A stretch of 64,000 nucleotides of DNA from Allorhodopirellula solitaria (lineage in GTDB: Bacteria; Planctomycetota; Planctomycetia; Pirellulales; Pirellulaceae): the NCBI RefSeq assembly GCF_007859855.1, contig NZ_SJPK01000003.1, forward strand, positions 565,182-629,181. The letters run 5' to 3'. Under the pieces are notes generated by a model that saw only the letters and a program-made list of their open reading frames with translations, was not told the origin of the DNA and searched no databases. This document shows positions 1-7,701 of this stretch, in pieces; the stretch's first letter is position 1; each line of letters starts with the position of its first letter. A program made the position numbers and the translations under genes.

Positions 1-535
1 GTTTTGCTACGCATGCTTTGGGTCGGCTGATAGCCATCGAGCCAAATGTACTCCAACTTGCACTTGGTCATAAAACGAGAGTCTCCTCAGACTGGTTGGG
101 CCTGCGAAACAGATGTTCGCAATGGCCTGGAATCGGAACTTTGGGACAAAAAAACGATCTACCCAACCGCACCTGTCCACACGGCTGAGCAGGGTTACCC
201 ACCGCCGTCTGCTAACGCACATAAAGTAGCGGAATTTCAATAACTTTCCAGTGGTCCGGCCGCTGGCCTATTGGCGGGAATCCGCCCCCCGCCGCAGACG
301 AACGAGGGCTAGGGAGAGGTCGCGCCCCCGCGGTGTGATTTCACCGTCCCCTCTCCCGCCCGATGGGGTGAGAAACCGCCCCACCGAATCGAGCCGCTCC
401 AGCGGCGGCGCGCCGTCTGGAGCTACAAAATGATTGTAAAAAAAGAGCTCTTTTAGTAGACGCTGCCACGATTGACGCGGCTTTTGGGTGCGCAGCGAGC
501 CAAGTTTTCCGAGTCCTCAGACGGTAAACCTCCAG
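1..535. other. No supported gene; intergenic stretch
   Basis: Only short overlapping open frames on both strands are present, with no recognisable motifs, so no gene is called. The one visible structure is a perfect 14-bp palindrome, AAAAGAGCTCTTTT at 441-454. It lies beyond the 3' end of the minus-strand GNAT gene and could act as a weak transcription stop. Confidence 0.4.
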
Positions 536-1639
536 CTATCCCAGTTCTTTCGTCCACTGCTTGCCCTGCTCGACGCATTCAAATTTCAATTGCCCGAGCT
601 GTTCGATGAGCTTGCGGTCGTCGCGATCGACCGCCGTCTCGACAGTCAGGATTTGACGGTTGGACAGCGATTGGACGAGTGACGAAATCAAAAACTGACA
701 CTCCACCGATAGCTCGTGCGACTCCGGGTCGACAAAACGCTTCGATGGGACGGGAACGGGTTGACCGTTGTAGAGACGACCGCCCATCGGACTGAGCGAG
801 AGGATTGCCCGGGAACTCTCCATCACCTGGACCTCTGGATCTCCCAACCAAAATTCGCAGGTCGCGAGCATCTGCTGCTGTTGATGATCGACGAGCGTGT
901 GACGCTCGAGATCAAAATGGCTCATCGCCGCTGCCACTCGCTGGCTCCCCGGCAGCAGCGGTGTTTGATCGAGCCGCGTGCTCCGCCGCAGCTGCAGAAA
1001 CGAGCGGTTGACGGGCGGGCGATACGTCGATGTCTGGACAGCCAAGCGATCCACGCTACGGGCGACATGGTACCCATTGCGAGAGAGCAATGAACCGGTG
1101 CGTGCGTCGGAAACGGGGACGCCAATGCCGTGTCCGATCGGGGCCAGCCCGGAGTAGCCATTGCTGACGTCTCGGACGGGACCGACATCGATCCGGGTGA
1201 CTCCCTCGCGGTGCAGCTGCGCCTCGACGGCCCGCAGCAGTTGATCGCAAACCGCGATCCCGGGCTCGTCGGCAAAACACAGGGCGGCGAGCATCGCGGT
1301 CGTCTCGCCGCCGTCTCTCGCAGACTCCTGGCCGGCGTCATTCTCGAGGTCATCCTCGGCGCCGCTCTTGGCAACGCTCTCGTGCCGGAATGGGGCGCCG
1401 TCGTCTTCGTCGGGCTCGTCACTGAGCTCATGCGAGAGCGAATGGGCCCATGCGATCACTCGTTCGTCCTCCACCGCGACCATCAAATCGGTCGGTCGAA
1501 AGAAGCTGCGAGACAGAATCGCACGCTCCAAAATCGAAACACTGACCGGTGGGGATTGGCGGGCCGCCATCCAGTGCCGCATCCAGACCTCAAAGATGCC
1601 CGGTAAATCCGAATTCTGGAAAGGTCGAATGGTTGCCAT
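536..1639 (-). CDS. GNAT-family N-acetyltransferase-like protein
   Basis: The 367-residue product begins with a typical GNAT opening: MATIRPFQNSDLPGIFEVW, then a helix and later the strand LMVAVEDERVIAWAHSL. An acidic, low-complexity insert follows at about residues 75-110. A second GNAT-like stretch runs from about 115, with ALCFADEPG and the helix AVCDQLLRAVEAQLHREGV, and contains the glycine-rich GHGIGVPVSD. GNAT enzymes transfer an acetyl group from acetyl-CoA to an amine; nothing here identifies the substrate. The C-terminal third (SLSPMGGRLYNGQPVPVPSK onward) is of unknown role. The gene is transcribed away from lysC, with about 220 bp between them. The family call is fairly safe and the substrate unknown. 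Confidence 0.75.
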   Translation of the reverse strand: MATIRPFQNSDLPGIFEVWMRHWMAARQSPPVSVSILERAILSRSFFRPTDLMVAVEDERVIAWAHSLSHELSDEPDEDDGAPFRHESVAKSGAEDDLENDAGQESARDGGETTAMLAALCFADEPGIAVCDQLLRAVEAQLHREGVTRIDVGPVRDVSNGYSGLAPIGHGIGVPVSDARTGSLLSRNGYHVARSVDRLAVQTSTYRPPVNRSFLQLRRSTRLDQTPLLPGSQRVAAAMSHFDLERHTLVDHQQQQMLATCEFWLGDPEVQVMESSRAILSLSPMGGRLYNGQPVPVPSKRFVDPESHELSVECQFLISSLVQSLSNRQILTVETAVDRDDRKLIEQLGQLKFECVEQGKQWTKELG

Positions 1640-1860
1640 CGGATTAATCTCCTCTCCGACACAGGCAACTCGGATGACATCACCTGCAGTACTTGCTCGT
1701 GCGTTACAGCCCAGCCCAAGGTGGCTGGACCTGAAAACTAACCTAGCCCGGCCTCGTACACAATCGGCTTTTAGGAACTTCCGCTGGCTGGTAAGCTCCT
1801 GGGCCAGAAAAAATCAGTCCCCTGTCCGTCTCCATCGCGATACGTAGAAACCGCTTTACC

Positions 1861-3648
1861 ATGTCCTTGATCGTCCAGAAGTTTGGTGGCACGTCGGTTG
1901 CCGATCCTGAGAAGATTCGCGCCGCGGCCCGCCGCGCGATCCGGGCGCAGAATCAGGGACATCGGGTCGTCATGGTCGTCAGCGCGATGGGCAAACAAAC
2001 CGACGAGCTACTGCGTTTGGCGACTGCTGTCAGCGAAAAACCGCCGGCGCGCGAAATGGACATGCTGCTCAGCACCGGGGAACAAACCAGCGTCGCGCTG
2101 GTCGCGATGGCGATCGATGATCTCGGGGCCAAAGCCGTCAGCCTCACCGGGGGGCAGTTCGGCATGAAGACTGACAACAGCTACAGCAAGGCTCGTATCC
2201 GGTCGATCGATACCTCGCGCATCGAGTCGCTACTCGACGAAGGCAACATCGTCGTCGCAGCCGGTTTCCAAGGCATCGATGATGACCTGAACATCACCAC
2301 GCTCGGCCGCGGCGGTAGCGATACGACCGCCGTTGCCCTCGCCGCGGTTTTGGGCGCGGATGCTTGCGAAATCCATACCGACGTCGATGGGGTGTACACG
2401 ACCGATCCACGCCTGTTGCCCGAAGCACGCCGCGTGGACGTGATCAGCTACGACGAAATGCTCGAACTGGCGTCCCTCGGCGCCGGCGTGATGCACTCTC
2501 GCTCCATCGAGTTCGCCAAGAAGTTTCGTGTTCCCATCCACGTCCGCAGCAGTTTCTCTGACCGCGAGGGCACCATGATCGTGTCCCCAGCCGAATCGGA
2601 GAGCTCGCCGGTCAGCGGCGCGGCGTTAACAAAGGACGAAGCCCGTATCACGGTGCTCGGCGTGCCCGATGTTCCCGGGATGAGCCAAGCGATCTTTTCG
2701 GCAATCGCCGCCCAGAAGGTCGCCGTGGACATGGTCGTGCAGAATGTCGGTGCCCAAGGCAAAGCCGATGTCTCCTTCACCGTCCCCCGGCAAGAACTCC
2801 AGGTGACCCTCGATGCGATCGAGGCGATCATGGAAACGATCGGTGCCTCGGGGGTGACCCACGATGCCGAGGTGGCGAAAGTCAGCGTGGTGGGTTTGGC
2901 TATGGCGCGGCAAAAGTCAGTCGCCGCACGCATGTTTCGCGCACTCGCCGATGCGGGCGTCAACATTCACATGATCACGACCAGCGAAATCAAAATCTCA
3001 GCTCTGGTACCACGCGACCACGCCGCCGACGCGTTGCGGGCAGTGCACGAGTCCTTCCAGCTCGATCAACGCCCCGCGGACGCAAAAACCTGGGCCGAGA
3101 TTCAAGCCGGCTCCAGCCCCCATGCTGATATGGACGACGTTGTCACGCGTCTGCAAAACGATGCGCTCGAAGCGCTGACCCTCACCGACATCGCGATCCT
3201 CGAAGGCCAAGCCCGTGTGACCCTCGACGGCGTTCCCGACCGTGTGGGGGTGGCAGCAGAGATCTTTGACGAGATCGGTCGCGCCGGAATCTTTGTCGAT
3301 CTGATCGTCCAGGGCTACGATGGCCAGGACGGCAGTACCAGCGTCAGCTTCACGATCGGACAATCCGATCTCGAGCCCGCGATGAAAGTCGCGCAGTCAA
3401 TCTGCCAAACGCACGCCATGCGAGATGTCCGCGGCGCCGACGGGATCACCAAACTTAGCGTCAGCGGCATCGGACTGCGCAGCCACACCCAAGTCGGTAC
3501 GGTGCTCTTCGAGCAACTCGCGTCAGCCAAGATCAACGTGGAAATGATCGCGACGAGCGAACTGCAAGTCAACGTCGTCATCGACTCCGCCCGCGGAGAC
3601 GACGCGAAAAACTGCCTCCGCGCCGCCTTCGCCGACGCCCTGAGCTAA
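1861..3648 (+). CDS. lysC: Aspartate kinase with extended ACT regulatory region
   Basis: This enzyme phosphorylates L-aspartate, the first step of the aspartate pathway to lysine, threonine, methionine and diaminopimelate. The N-terminal amino-acid kinase domain (about 1-240) opens with the family signature KFGGTSV at residues 7-13. It also has LLSTGEQTS, the glycine-rich TTLGRGGSDTTAVALA and EIHTDVDGVYTTDPR. The rest is ACT-domain sequence: two units at about 265-410 (VTVLGVPD-like and VSVVGLAMA motifs) and two more at about 440-595 (VTLDGVPDRVGVAAEI and LSVSGIGLRS). At 595 residues it is longer than the usual 400-450 because the ACT pair is duplicated; I believe this is common in planctomycetes. 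No clear Shine-Dalgarno sequence precedes the ATG. Its last 198 bases recur at 8510-8707. Confidence 0.95.
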   Translation: MSLIVQKFGGTSVADPEKIRAAARRAIRAQNQGHRVVMVVSAMGKQTDELLRLATAVSEKPPAREMDMLLSTGEQTSVALVAMAIDDLGAKAVSLTGGQFGMKTDNSYSKARIRSIDTSRIESLLDEGNIVVAAGFQGIDDDLNITTLGRGGSDTTAVALAAVLGADACEIHTDVDGVYTTDPRLLPEARRVDVISYDEMLELASLGAGVMHSRSIEFAKKFRVPIHVRSSFSDREGTMIVSPAESESSPVSGAALTKDEARITVLGVPDVPGMSQAIFSAIAAQKVAVDMVVQNVGAQGKADVSFTVPRQELQVTLDAIEAIMETIGASGVTHDAEVAKVSVVGLAMARQKSVAARMFRALADAGVNIHMITTSEIKISALVPRDHAADALRAVHESFQLDQRPADAKTWAEIQAGSSPHADMDDVVTRLQNDALEALTLTDIAILEGQARVTLDGVPDRVGVAAEIFDEIGRAGIFVDLIVQGYDGQDGSTSVSFTIGQSDLEPAMKVAQSICQTHAMRDVRGADGITKLSVSGIGLRSHTQVGTVLFEQLASAKINVEMIATSELQVNVVIDSARGDDAKNCLRAAFADALS

Positions 3649-3757
3649 ACCCCGCCGCTCTACCAAATTGAGCCGAGTGCCGTAAGGCACCGGGTAGCAC
3701 CACCTACCCGGCCGCTTACGCGTCTCGGCTCACCAGCCGATAGCCCGCGGTATTGCA
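3449..3757 (+). repeat. lysC 3'-end repeat, left (intact) copy
   Basis: The last 66 codons of lysC plus about 100 bases beyond the stop are repeated at 8507-8785 and continue at 8975-9000, an offset of 5059 bases. I counted seven differences in the 198 coding bases, all synonymous third-position changes. The segment after the stop differs by about one base in ten. The two copies bracket the attC cassette region, as expected when an integrating element carries a replacement 3' end of its target gene. Confidence 0.85.
3670..3731 (+). terminator. Nested hairpins after lysC
   Basis: An outer stem GAGCCGAG (3670-3677) / CTCGGCTC (3724-3731) encloses the hairpin GTGCC-gtaa-GGCAC and the 8-bp hairpin CCGGGTAG (3690-3697) / CTACCCGG (3704-3711). 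There is no U-run, so it may be a transcript-end structure or a repeat element. The same fold is present, but interrupted, in the second lysC-tail copy near 8725. Confidence 0.4.
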
Positions 3758-3783
3758 GGGGAAAGCGAAGTCAGGGTGAGAAG

Positions 3784-3857
3784 TCAGAGGGACACGGCAC
3801 CATTCGGAGAAGTGTGACTTCGCCTGGTGGACAAAGTGCTCTGTCCCCGTGGTCCCC
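3784..3857 (+). repeat. 74-bp palindromic repeat, left flank of cassette region
   Basis: This block has inverted ends (GGGACACGGCAC and GTGCTCTGTCCC) and recurs in the same orientation at 8428-8500. The two copies share the central TTCGCCTGGTGGACAAAGTG and the right end but differ on the left side of the stem. They sit just inside the two lysC 3'-end copies and so flank the cassette region as direct repeats. The role is unknown and the arrangement is REP-like. Confidence 0.7.
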
Positions 3858-4198
3858 TGTGCTCATTGGTCAGTCCTTTGGGGCATGTCATCGCATACCG
3901 CCGCACCCACTTGGGGAACCAAACCCGATCGCTCTCCCCCACTCCGTCGGCAGACGCCACAGCGATCTCAAATTTCAAAAGTGTCATCAGAATGATCCTT
4001 CGAGTTGACGGGGTTGCTTTTGCTGCCCGAGAGAACTATCATCAACTACCACTCTAGCGGCCTGCAGGGTATTTGGTCAAACAACCACACTCACTTAGGT
4101 CGTATTGGAAAGATTCCCGAATACGACCCTACTGACAAGGGTTGAAGCTATTGTTATTTGGCAACACTCCAATCCCGTTTTACTGAGAGGATTTCGCA

Positions 4199-4945
4199 AT
4201 GCAACTTTCGATCCGCCACCTTCCGACGACTCTCCTGCTTCTGGCATGCACCGCTTGCCACGCCACCACCGCACGTGCTGATGACGCTCCAAAGACGATC
4301 GACGAAGCATACCAACGGCTAGCCACACTCTTTGGAAAACCTCAAGATCCCGCGAAGCTAACTCGGTTCGTTATTGATGAAGAGATCGAAACTCAACCCG
4401 ACAAAGATGGCCCAAAGGTAATCGTCGTTAACAAAGGCCAAGAGGTCTTAACCAATCCAACCATCGATGGCGAGTCGATTGTTTACTCTCAGAATGAAAT
4501 TCTGGTCCGCGACGTCTTCAACGAATCGAACGATGGAAAAAGAAAACTGAATCGGCACCTTGACCGCACATATGCGATGGAAAATCGGATCACGCGGTTC
4601 TCCGGGTTGTGGATCGTCCAACGTCGGCTGGTCAATCATTCTCTTCCGCGATTCAGCCGGATGACTATATCCACTGGCACCGTCAAGTGGCTCGACAACG
4701 GTATTGAACTTGCCATGTCGGGATTCGATACTTTTTATGCCCCAGATGGAACCGTCCAGCCCAAAGCATACGTCAGCATCGACCGGTACACGACGGACGG
4801 CGACAAACTCGTGTATGAGTCGCTTTTCAAATCTTACAAGGCTGCCGCCGATCCCGATGGTGCGCAATTGCTTGCTCCAGATTTAGATAAACCATCAGGG
4901 AAACCTATTTCGCTCAAGCGCGTATCCGAACCTCGCACGAAGTAG
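4199..4945 (+). CDS. Exported protein of unknown function (cassette gene)
   Basis: The 248-residue protein has a clear signal peptide (basic start, LLLLACTACHATTARA, likely cleavage near residue 27 before DDAPKTIDEA), so it should be periplasmic or secreted. The context LLACTAC could also be a poor lipobox. The mature part begins with DEAYQRLATLFGKPQDP and is predicted mostly beta (FSRMTISTGTVKWLDNGIEL, YVSIDRYTTDGDKLVYESLF). I recognise no family. A GAGAGGA ribosome-binding sequence precedes the ATG. An attC-like site begins 16 bases after the stop, making this the first recognisable cassette of the array. Confidence 0.7.
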   Translation: MQLSIRHLPTTLLLLACTACHATTARADDAPKTIDEAYQRLATLFGKPQDPAKLTRFVIDEEIETQPDKDGPKVIVVNKGQEVLTNPTIDGESIVYSQNEILVRDVFNESNDGKRKLNRHLDRTYAMENRITRFSGLWIVQRRLVNHSLPRFSRMTISTGTVKWLDNGIELAMSGFDTFYAPDGTVQPKAYVSIDRYTTDGDKLVYESLFKSYKAAADPDGAQLLAPDLDKPSGKPISLKRVSEPRTK

Positions 4946-4960
4946 GGCGAGAAATGCCAA

Positions 4961-5048
4961 ATAACAATCGGTTCAACCGGAGCCGCGGGCTGCGCGGTTT
5001 CTGAATTCAGTATCGGTTGGCCGCGGCCCGGTTAACCGTGACGTTATC
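4961..5048 (+). other. attC site 1
   Basis: The outer arms are ATAAC (4961-4965) and GTTAT (5043-5047). The inner left arm CGGTT[C]AACCGG[A]GCCGCGG (4969-4988) pairs perfectly with CCGCGGCCCGGTTAACCG (5021-5038) except for two extrahelical bases, C and A, on the left arm only. This is the attC architecture: the unpaired bases determine which strand is recombined. Confidence 0.8.
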
Positions 5049-5063
5049 CCGCTTGGAGAATTC

Positions 5064-5432
5064 GTGTCGAACGACGAACAAGAAAGAGCCGAATGGGATG
5101 ACGCATGGTCGAAAATGCAGCATCGCAATCTGGAATCCTGGAACGCCGCTGCAATTGGCCAGATTCTAACTGCCGACTGGAATCAAAATGAAATCGTGAC
5201 CATCACTGTCACGGACAACCCAGCGAAATTTGCACCCAAAGTGCTCCGAAAATCAATCTCGTGCCCGTCGTGCGGCTTGGACGTGGGGACTGGTGAAGGA
5301 CTTCCGGTTTCAATCTATCCGACTTCCCGAATCGCTGAGAGAGAACTAACCATCGGATTCGGCGCTTGGATGCACAATTCGTGTTTCGCGGAATGCACGC
5401 AGTCCAACGAACCGACACCTATTCCATGGTAA
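5064..5432 (+). CDS. Small protein with CPSCG motif (cassette gene)
   Basis: This 122-residue protein starts at GTG with GGAG at 5055-5058, 16 bases after attC site 1, which is typical spacing for a cassette gene. The centre has SISCPSCGLDVGTG (about residues 69-82), a two-cysteine knuckle that could be half of a zinc ribbon; a later single Cys in HNSCFAECTQ may complete it. The N-terminus is acidic with a tryptophan-rich stretch (AEWDDAWSKMQ). No signal peptide or membrane segment is seen, so it is probably cytoplasmic. I do not recognise the family. It ends in PTPIPW just before attC site 2. Confidence 0.65.
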   Translation: MSNDEQERAEWDDAWSKMQHRNLESWNAAAIGQILTADWNQNEIVTITVTDNPAKFAPKVLRKSISCPSCGLDVGTGEGLPVSIYPTSRIAERELTIGFGAWMHNSCFAECTQSNEPTPIPW

Positions 5433-5460
5433 AATGAGTGCAATCCCGCACGCAATCGCG

Positions 5461-5551
5461 GGATAACAATGTGATGCACGCGAAGCCGGACTTGCGCGTG
5501 CGAGTTGAAATAACGATTTCCGTTCCGGCTCGGTGATCACTGCCGACTATG
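5461..5551 (+). other. attC site 2 (degenerate)
   Basis: The left arm is GATAAC then TGTGAT[G]CACGCG[A]AGCCGGA. The right arm is TCCGGCTCGGTGATCACTG then ACTATG. The inner stem and the two extrahelical bases match the other sites, but the terminal GTT of the right outer arm is replaced, so recombination activity may be lost. A 7-bp hairpin ATCCCGC/GCGGGAT precedes it at 5443-5464. Confidence 0.6.
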
Positions 5552-5622
5552 AAGTCCAAGGTTTGACAAGTGGCGTTGGGTTGTTTTTGTCTTACTTCAT
5601 TTTTTTCCACTGGTGGAGGTGA

Positions 5623-5701
5623 GGTGCCGTTCGCCGGAGGCTTTTTTCGGTCGCTCGCCCGTAAGTGGCGACCGAAAAAAGGCGCAGGTGAATGGCACCG
5701 G
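5623..5701. repeat. Long hairpin element (14-bp perfect inner stem)
   Basis: CTTTTTTCGGTCGC (5641-5654) pairs perfectly with GCGACCGAAAAAAG (5668-5681) around a 13-base loop. An outer, imperfect stem GGTGCCGTTCGCC / GGTGAATGGCACC (11 of 13) extends it to nearly 80 bases. The A- and U-rich stem ends could terminate transcription in either direction; it could also be a miniature palindromic element. Confidence 0.6.
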
Positions 5702-5820
5702 TTTCCATCTCGGTTGATGTCGATCGGTGGCGCATCAACGGCTTCTGACACGAACGGGTAAGGAGCTGGATTAAACGACTATTCGAGGTGTGAACGCTCT
5801 TGGTCCTGGTGGGCCAACAG

Positions 5821-5929
5821 GGAAGAAAAAGGTGACGGGGAAGAAAAAGGTGACGGGGAAGAAAAAGGTGACGGGGGTAGTTTTAGCTGATTGGGAAGAA
5901 AAAGGTGACGGGGGTAGTTTTAGCTGATT
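5821..5929 (+). repeat. Two-module 18-bp tandem repeat beside transposase remnant
   Basis: Module A is GGAAGAAAAAGGTGACGG (5821, 5839, 5857 and 5894). Module B is GGGTAGTTTTAGCTGATT (5875 and 5912). The order is A-A-A-B-A-B. An inverted, diverged A/B junction (CTCCGTCACCTTTTCTTTT) lies at about 6182-6200 on the other side of the transposase fragment, as expected for repeats mobilised by a REP-associated transposase. Confidence 0.75.
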
Positions 5930-5977
5930 CAGTCGTTCAAAATGAGCCTTTCTACGCAATTATCCTTGAGGCGAGCC

Positions 5978-6214
5978 ATGCCCCGGCAAAAGCGATCTGA
6001 CGAAGCGGGGATCATTTGCCATGCCCTGAATCGTGGAAATGATCGGAATGAAAATTTCAAGAAGCCTGAGGACTACGATGCGTTCATTCGCATCGTCGAT
6101 GAAGGATTGCAGAAGTACCCCGTCGAATTGTTCTCATTCAGTCTGATGCCCAATCATTGGCACCTTGTTCTCAATTATTACCTCCGTCACCTTTTCTTTT
6201 CTACGCTACACTGA
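5978..6214 (+). pseudogene. REP-associated tyrosine transposase, 5' fragment
   Basis: The frame from ATG 5978 begins MPRQKRSDEAGIICHALNRG and reaches the HUH metal-binding motif MPNHWHLVL, both diagnostic of the IS200-like Y1 transposase family (RAYT branch). After about 66 codons it runs into an inverted copy of the neighbouring A/B repeat and stops at 6214. The catalytic tyrosine helix and the rest of the usual 150-300 residues are missing. An in-frame ATG at 5942 is less likely as the start. The fragment is inactive, but it identifies the machinery that probably made the A/B repeats. Confidence 0.8.
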
Positions 6215-6220
6215 AAGACT

Positions 6221-6308
6221 CGTAACAATGCGATGATACGGAGCGGCGTGGTCGCCGTTCTCGCAGGGGTGAGTCGCTCGCCGCCGCCCGCATATCGCCG
6301 CCGTTATT
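6221..6308 (+). other. attC site 3
   Basis: The outer arms are GTAAC (6222-6226) and GTTAT (6303-6307). The inner left arm GCGAT[G]ATACGG[A]GCGGCG pairs with CGCCGCCCGCATATCGC except for one A/C mismatch and the two extrahelical bases. Spacing between the extrahelical bases is the same as in the other sites. Confidence 0.7.
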
Positions 6309-6628
6309 TGATTTAGCGGCGTCGTCCAACGCCTGTCGAATCCGCGCTCCCGTTAGCGTTTCGGCCCAACGATCGGCACGGCGACAATTGCCGTGGTAGC
6401 CGAACACGATGTCCGCAGCACGACCCTGCGGAAGCCAGTGCCGATCAACTCCAACGCCTGATGAATCCAACGCGTGCCAATCCCAAAGCGTGACAACTTC
6501 AACGCCTGGCGAACCCCAGGTCCGAAGTTGTGTCGTGAACCCCACACCGATACAATGGCCGTAAGACTGGTTGCTGCTGGCCGCCTCACGGCGTTTCGCT
6601 AAAGCCTAAACCATCCAACGCCCTGCAA
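6309..6628. other. Cassette interior without a convincing gene
   Basis: Between attC sites 3 and 4 there is no credible plus-strand gene. The longer minus-strand frames (6201-6545 and 6353-6589) show no family features. A degenerate motif CAACGCCTG occurs near 6329, 6450 and 6508 (CAACGCCCTG near 6613), suggesting decayed repeats. Promoter-only or non-coding cassettes are known in integrons, so this may be one. Confidence 0.45.
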
Positions 6629-6715
6629 ATAACAATGCCATGCAATGGGGGACGGCGTTCACGTCTTGGCAGGTGAACGTCGCTCTACCGTCCCCATTGA
6701 CGGCAACCGTTCTTC
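6629..6715 (+). other. attC site 4
   Basis: The left arm is ATAAC then GCCAT[G]CAATGGGG[G]ACGG. The right arm is CCGTCCCCATTGACGGC then GTTCT (6709-6713). The inner stem has two extrahelical G residues on the left arm and one A/C mismatch. A second hairpin CGTTCAC/GTGAACG (6656-6662 / 6673-6679) forms the variable terminal structure. Confidence 0.75.
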
Positions 6716-6762
6716 CATTCAGATAAACCTTCTACCGTAATTGAGTTTACTCGTTTCCTCGC

Positions 6763-7554
6763 ATGAATCATCCACAGTCCGATTTTGCACAACCACTAAT
6801 TCGTCCATGGCACATTCGGCGGCCGGGCGTCTATCGGTATTTAGACACGAAGTACGTCGACGATTTCTTTCAAACGGGCCGACTTCGAATTAGTTCCTTC
6901 AATCGCTTCGCCGAGCATTCTGATGAACAGCGGGCTGATGTTTCTGAAGGGTTTTGCTTTGTCATGCATCGCAATTCCGAAGGAACAGGACAAACGATTC
7001 TCTCGACAATGTCGTTCGGCAAGAATGCGTTTGTTCTTTGCGGCTCTACTGTCTATTCAGATGCTCTGAAAAAGTCATTTGGTACAGAAGACGGATTTAA
7101 GATCACTGACCCAACGAAATTCGGAGAAGCGATTGCGTTTCACTTACCAGGTTTTGCCAGAGGACTTGAAGGAATATGCCATTACTTGCCGGTGAGATCG
7201 ATATCTCGCGACATGGGACCGCAAGATCTGTCTCGGTTCCAGGTAGGTGAGAACGGAGCACTAAACGCTGCTGCCGAACAGTTCCTCGGTCAAGTTGCGA
7301 GCAACGACCCATTCTTCATTAAACATCAAAGCTACTTCGCACAATCAGAGTACCGTCTGCTTTGGTTCATGTACGATTCGGTTCCACCACACATCGATAT
7401 CGTATGCCCTGAGGCTAGGCAGTTTTGCACGCGTTTTCGCGACTTGTTTGACGAACATGCACCAGATTCGCCTACAGTTGCCGAGTTTCATCAGAGAAAT
7501 CACGAGAAGCTGATGCGTCGAACGTCGAATGAGGCACAGAAGGAAGAACAATGA
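6763..7554 (+). CDS. DUF2971-like protein (cassette gene)
   Basis: This 263-residue cytoplasmic protein follows attC site 4 by 48 bases. It has the layout of DUF2971 proteins: an N-terminal YRYLDTKYVDDFFQTGRLRI and SSFNRFAEHSDEQRADVSEG (matching the 'fNDPfE' region), and a C-terminal FIKHQSYFAQSEYRLLWFMY (matching the conserved K...Y..E.EyR signature). DUF2971 has no established biochemical activity that I can state. Members often sit in accessory regions, which agrees with its cassette location. The C-terminus is charged (NEAQKEEQ) and its last codons lie inside attC site 5, so that tail is partly dictated by the recombination site. Family call by motif only. Confidence 0.65.
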   Translation: MNHPQSDFAQPLIRPWHIRRPGVYRYLDTKYVDDFFQTGRLRISSFNRFAEHSDEQRADVSEGFCFVMHRNSEGTGQTILSTMSFGKNAFVLCGSTVYSDALKKSFGTEDGFKITDPTKFGEAIAFHLPGFARGLEGICHYLPVRSISRDMGPQDLSRFQVGENGALNAAAEQFLGQVASNDPFFIKHQSYFAQSEYRLLWFMYDSVPPHIDIVCPEARQFCTRFRDLFDEHAPDSPTVAEFHQRNHEKLMRRTSNEAQKEEQ

Positions 7555-7633
7555 CATGCACCGAAGGACGCGAGCCGAGCGGTTTGGCAATGGTGGCTTT
7601 TTCGCGCGTCCTCGGTGATGTCAGCCGTTCTGC
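7545..7633 (+). other. attC site 5
   Basis: The outer arms are AGAAC (7545-7549) and GTTCT (7627-7631). The inner left arm TGACAT[G]CACCGA[A]GGACGCG pairs perfectly with CGCGTCCTCGGTGATGTCA apart from the two extrahelical bases. Compared with sites 4 and 6 the stem bases differ in compensated pairs, so structure rather than sequence is conserved. Confidence 0.85.
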
Positions 7634-7647
7634 CACAAAGTGGCCAT

Positions 7648-7688
7648 CGTGCTCGTGCTCAGTGAAACGGTGCTCGTGCTCGTAATCG
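7648..7688. repeat. About 40-bp inverted repeat, left arm
   Basis: TGCTCGTGCTCAG ... CGGTGCTCGTGCTCGTAATCG upstream of the four-helix-bundle gene matches, in inverted orientation, 8096-8136 near that gene's 3' end (CGATTACGAGCACGAGCACCG ... CTGAGCACGAGCA). Only the 5 central bases differ. Transcripts could fold into a long stem with the gene in the loop. A diverged arm (GTACTCGTACTC repeats, 8246-8292) precedes the second gene copy. Confidence 0.8.
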
Positions 7689-7701
7689 AAATGGCGCAAC
7701 C

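Noticed and set aside
5821-5929. Possible CRISPR array
   Set aside because: The repeats are contiguous 18-bp units without unique spacers of constant length, and no cas genes are present. They fit transposase-associated repeats.
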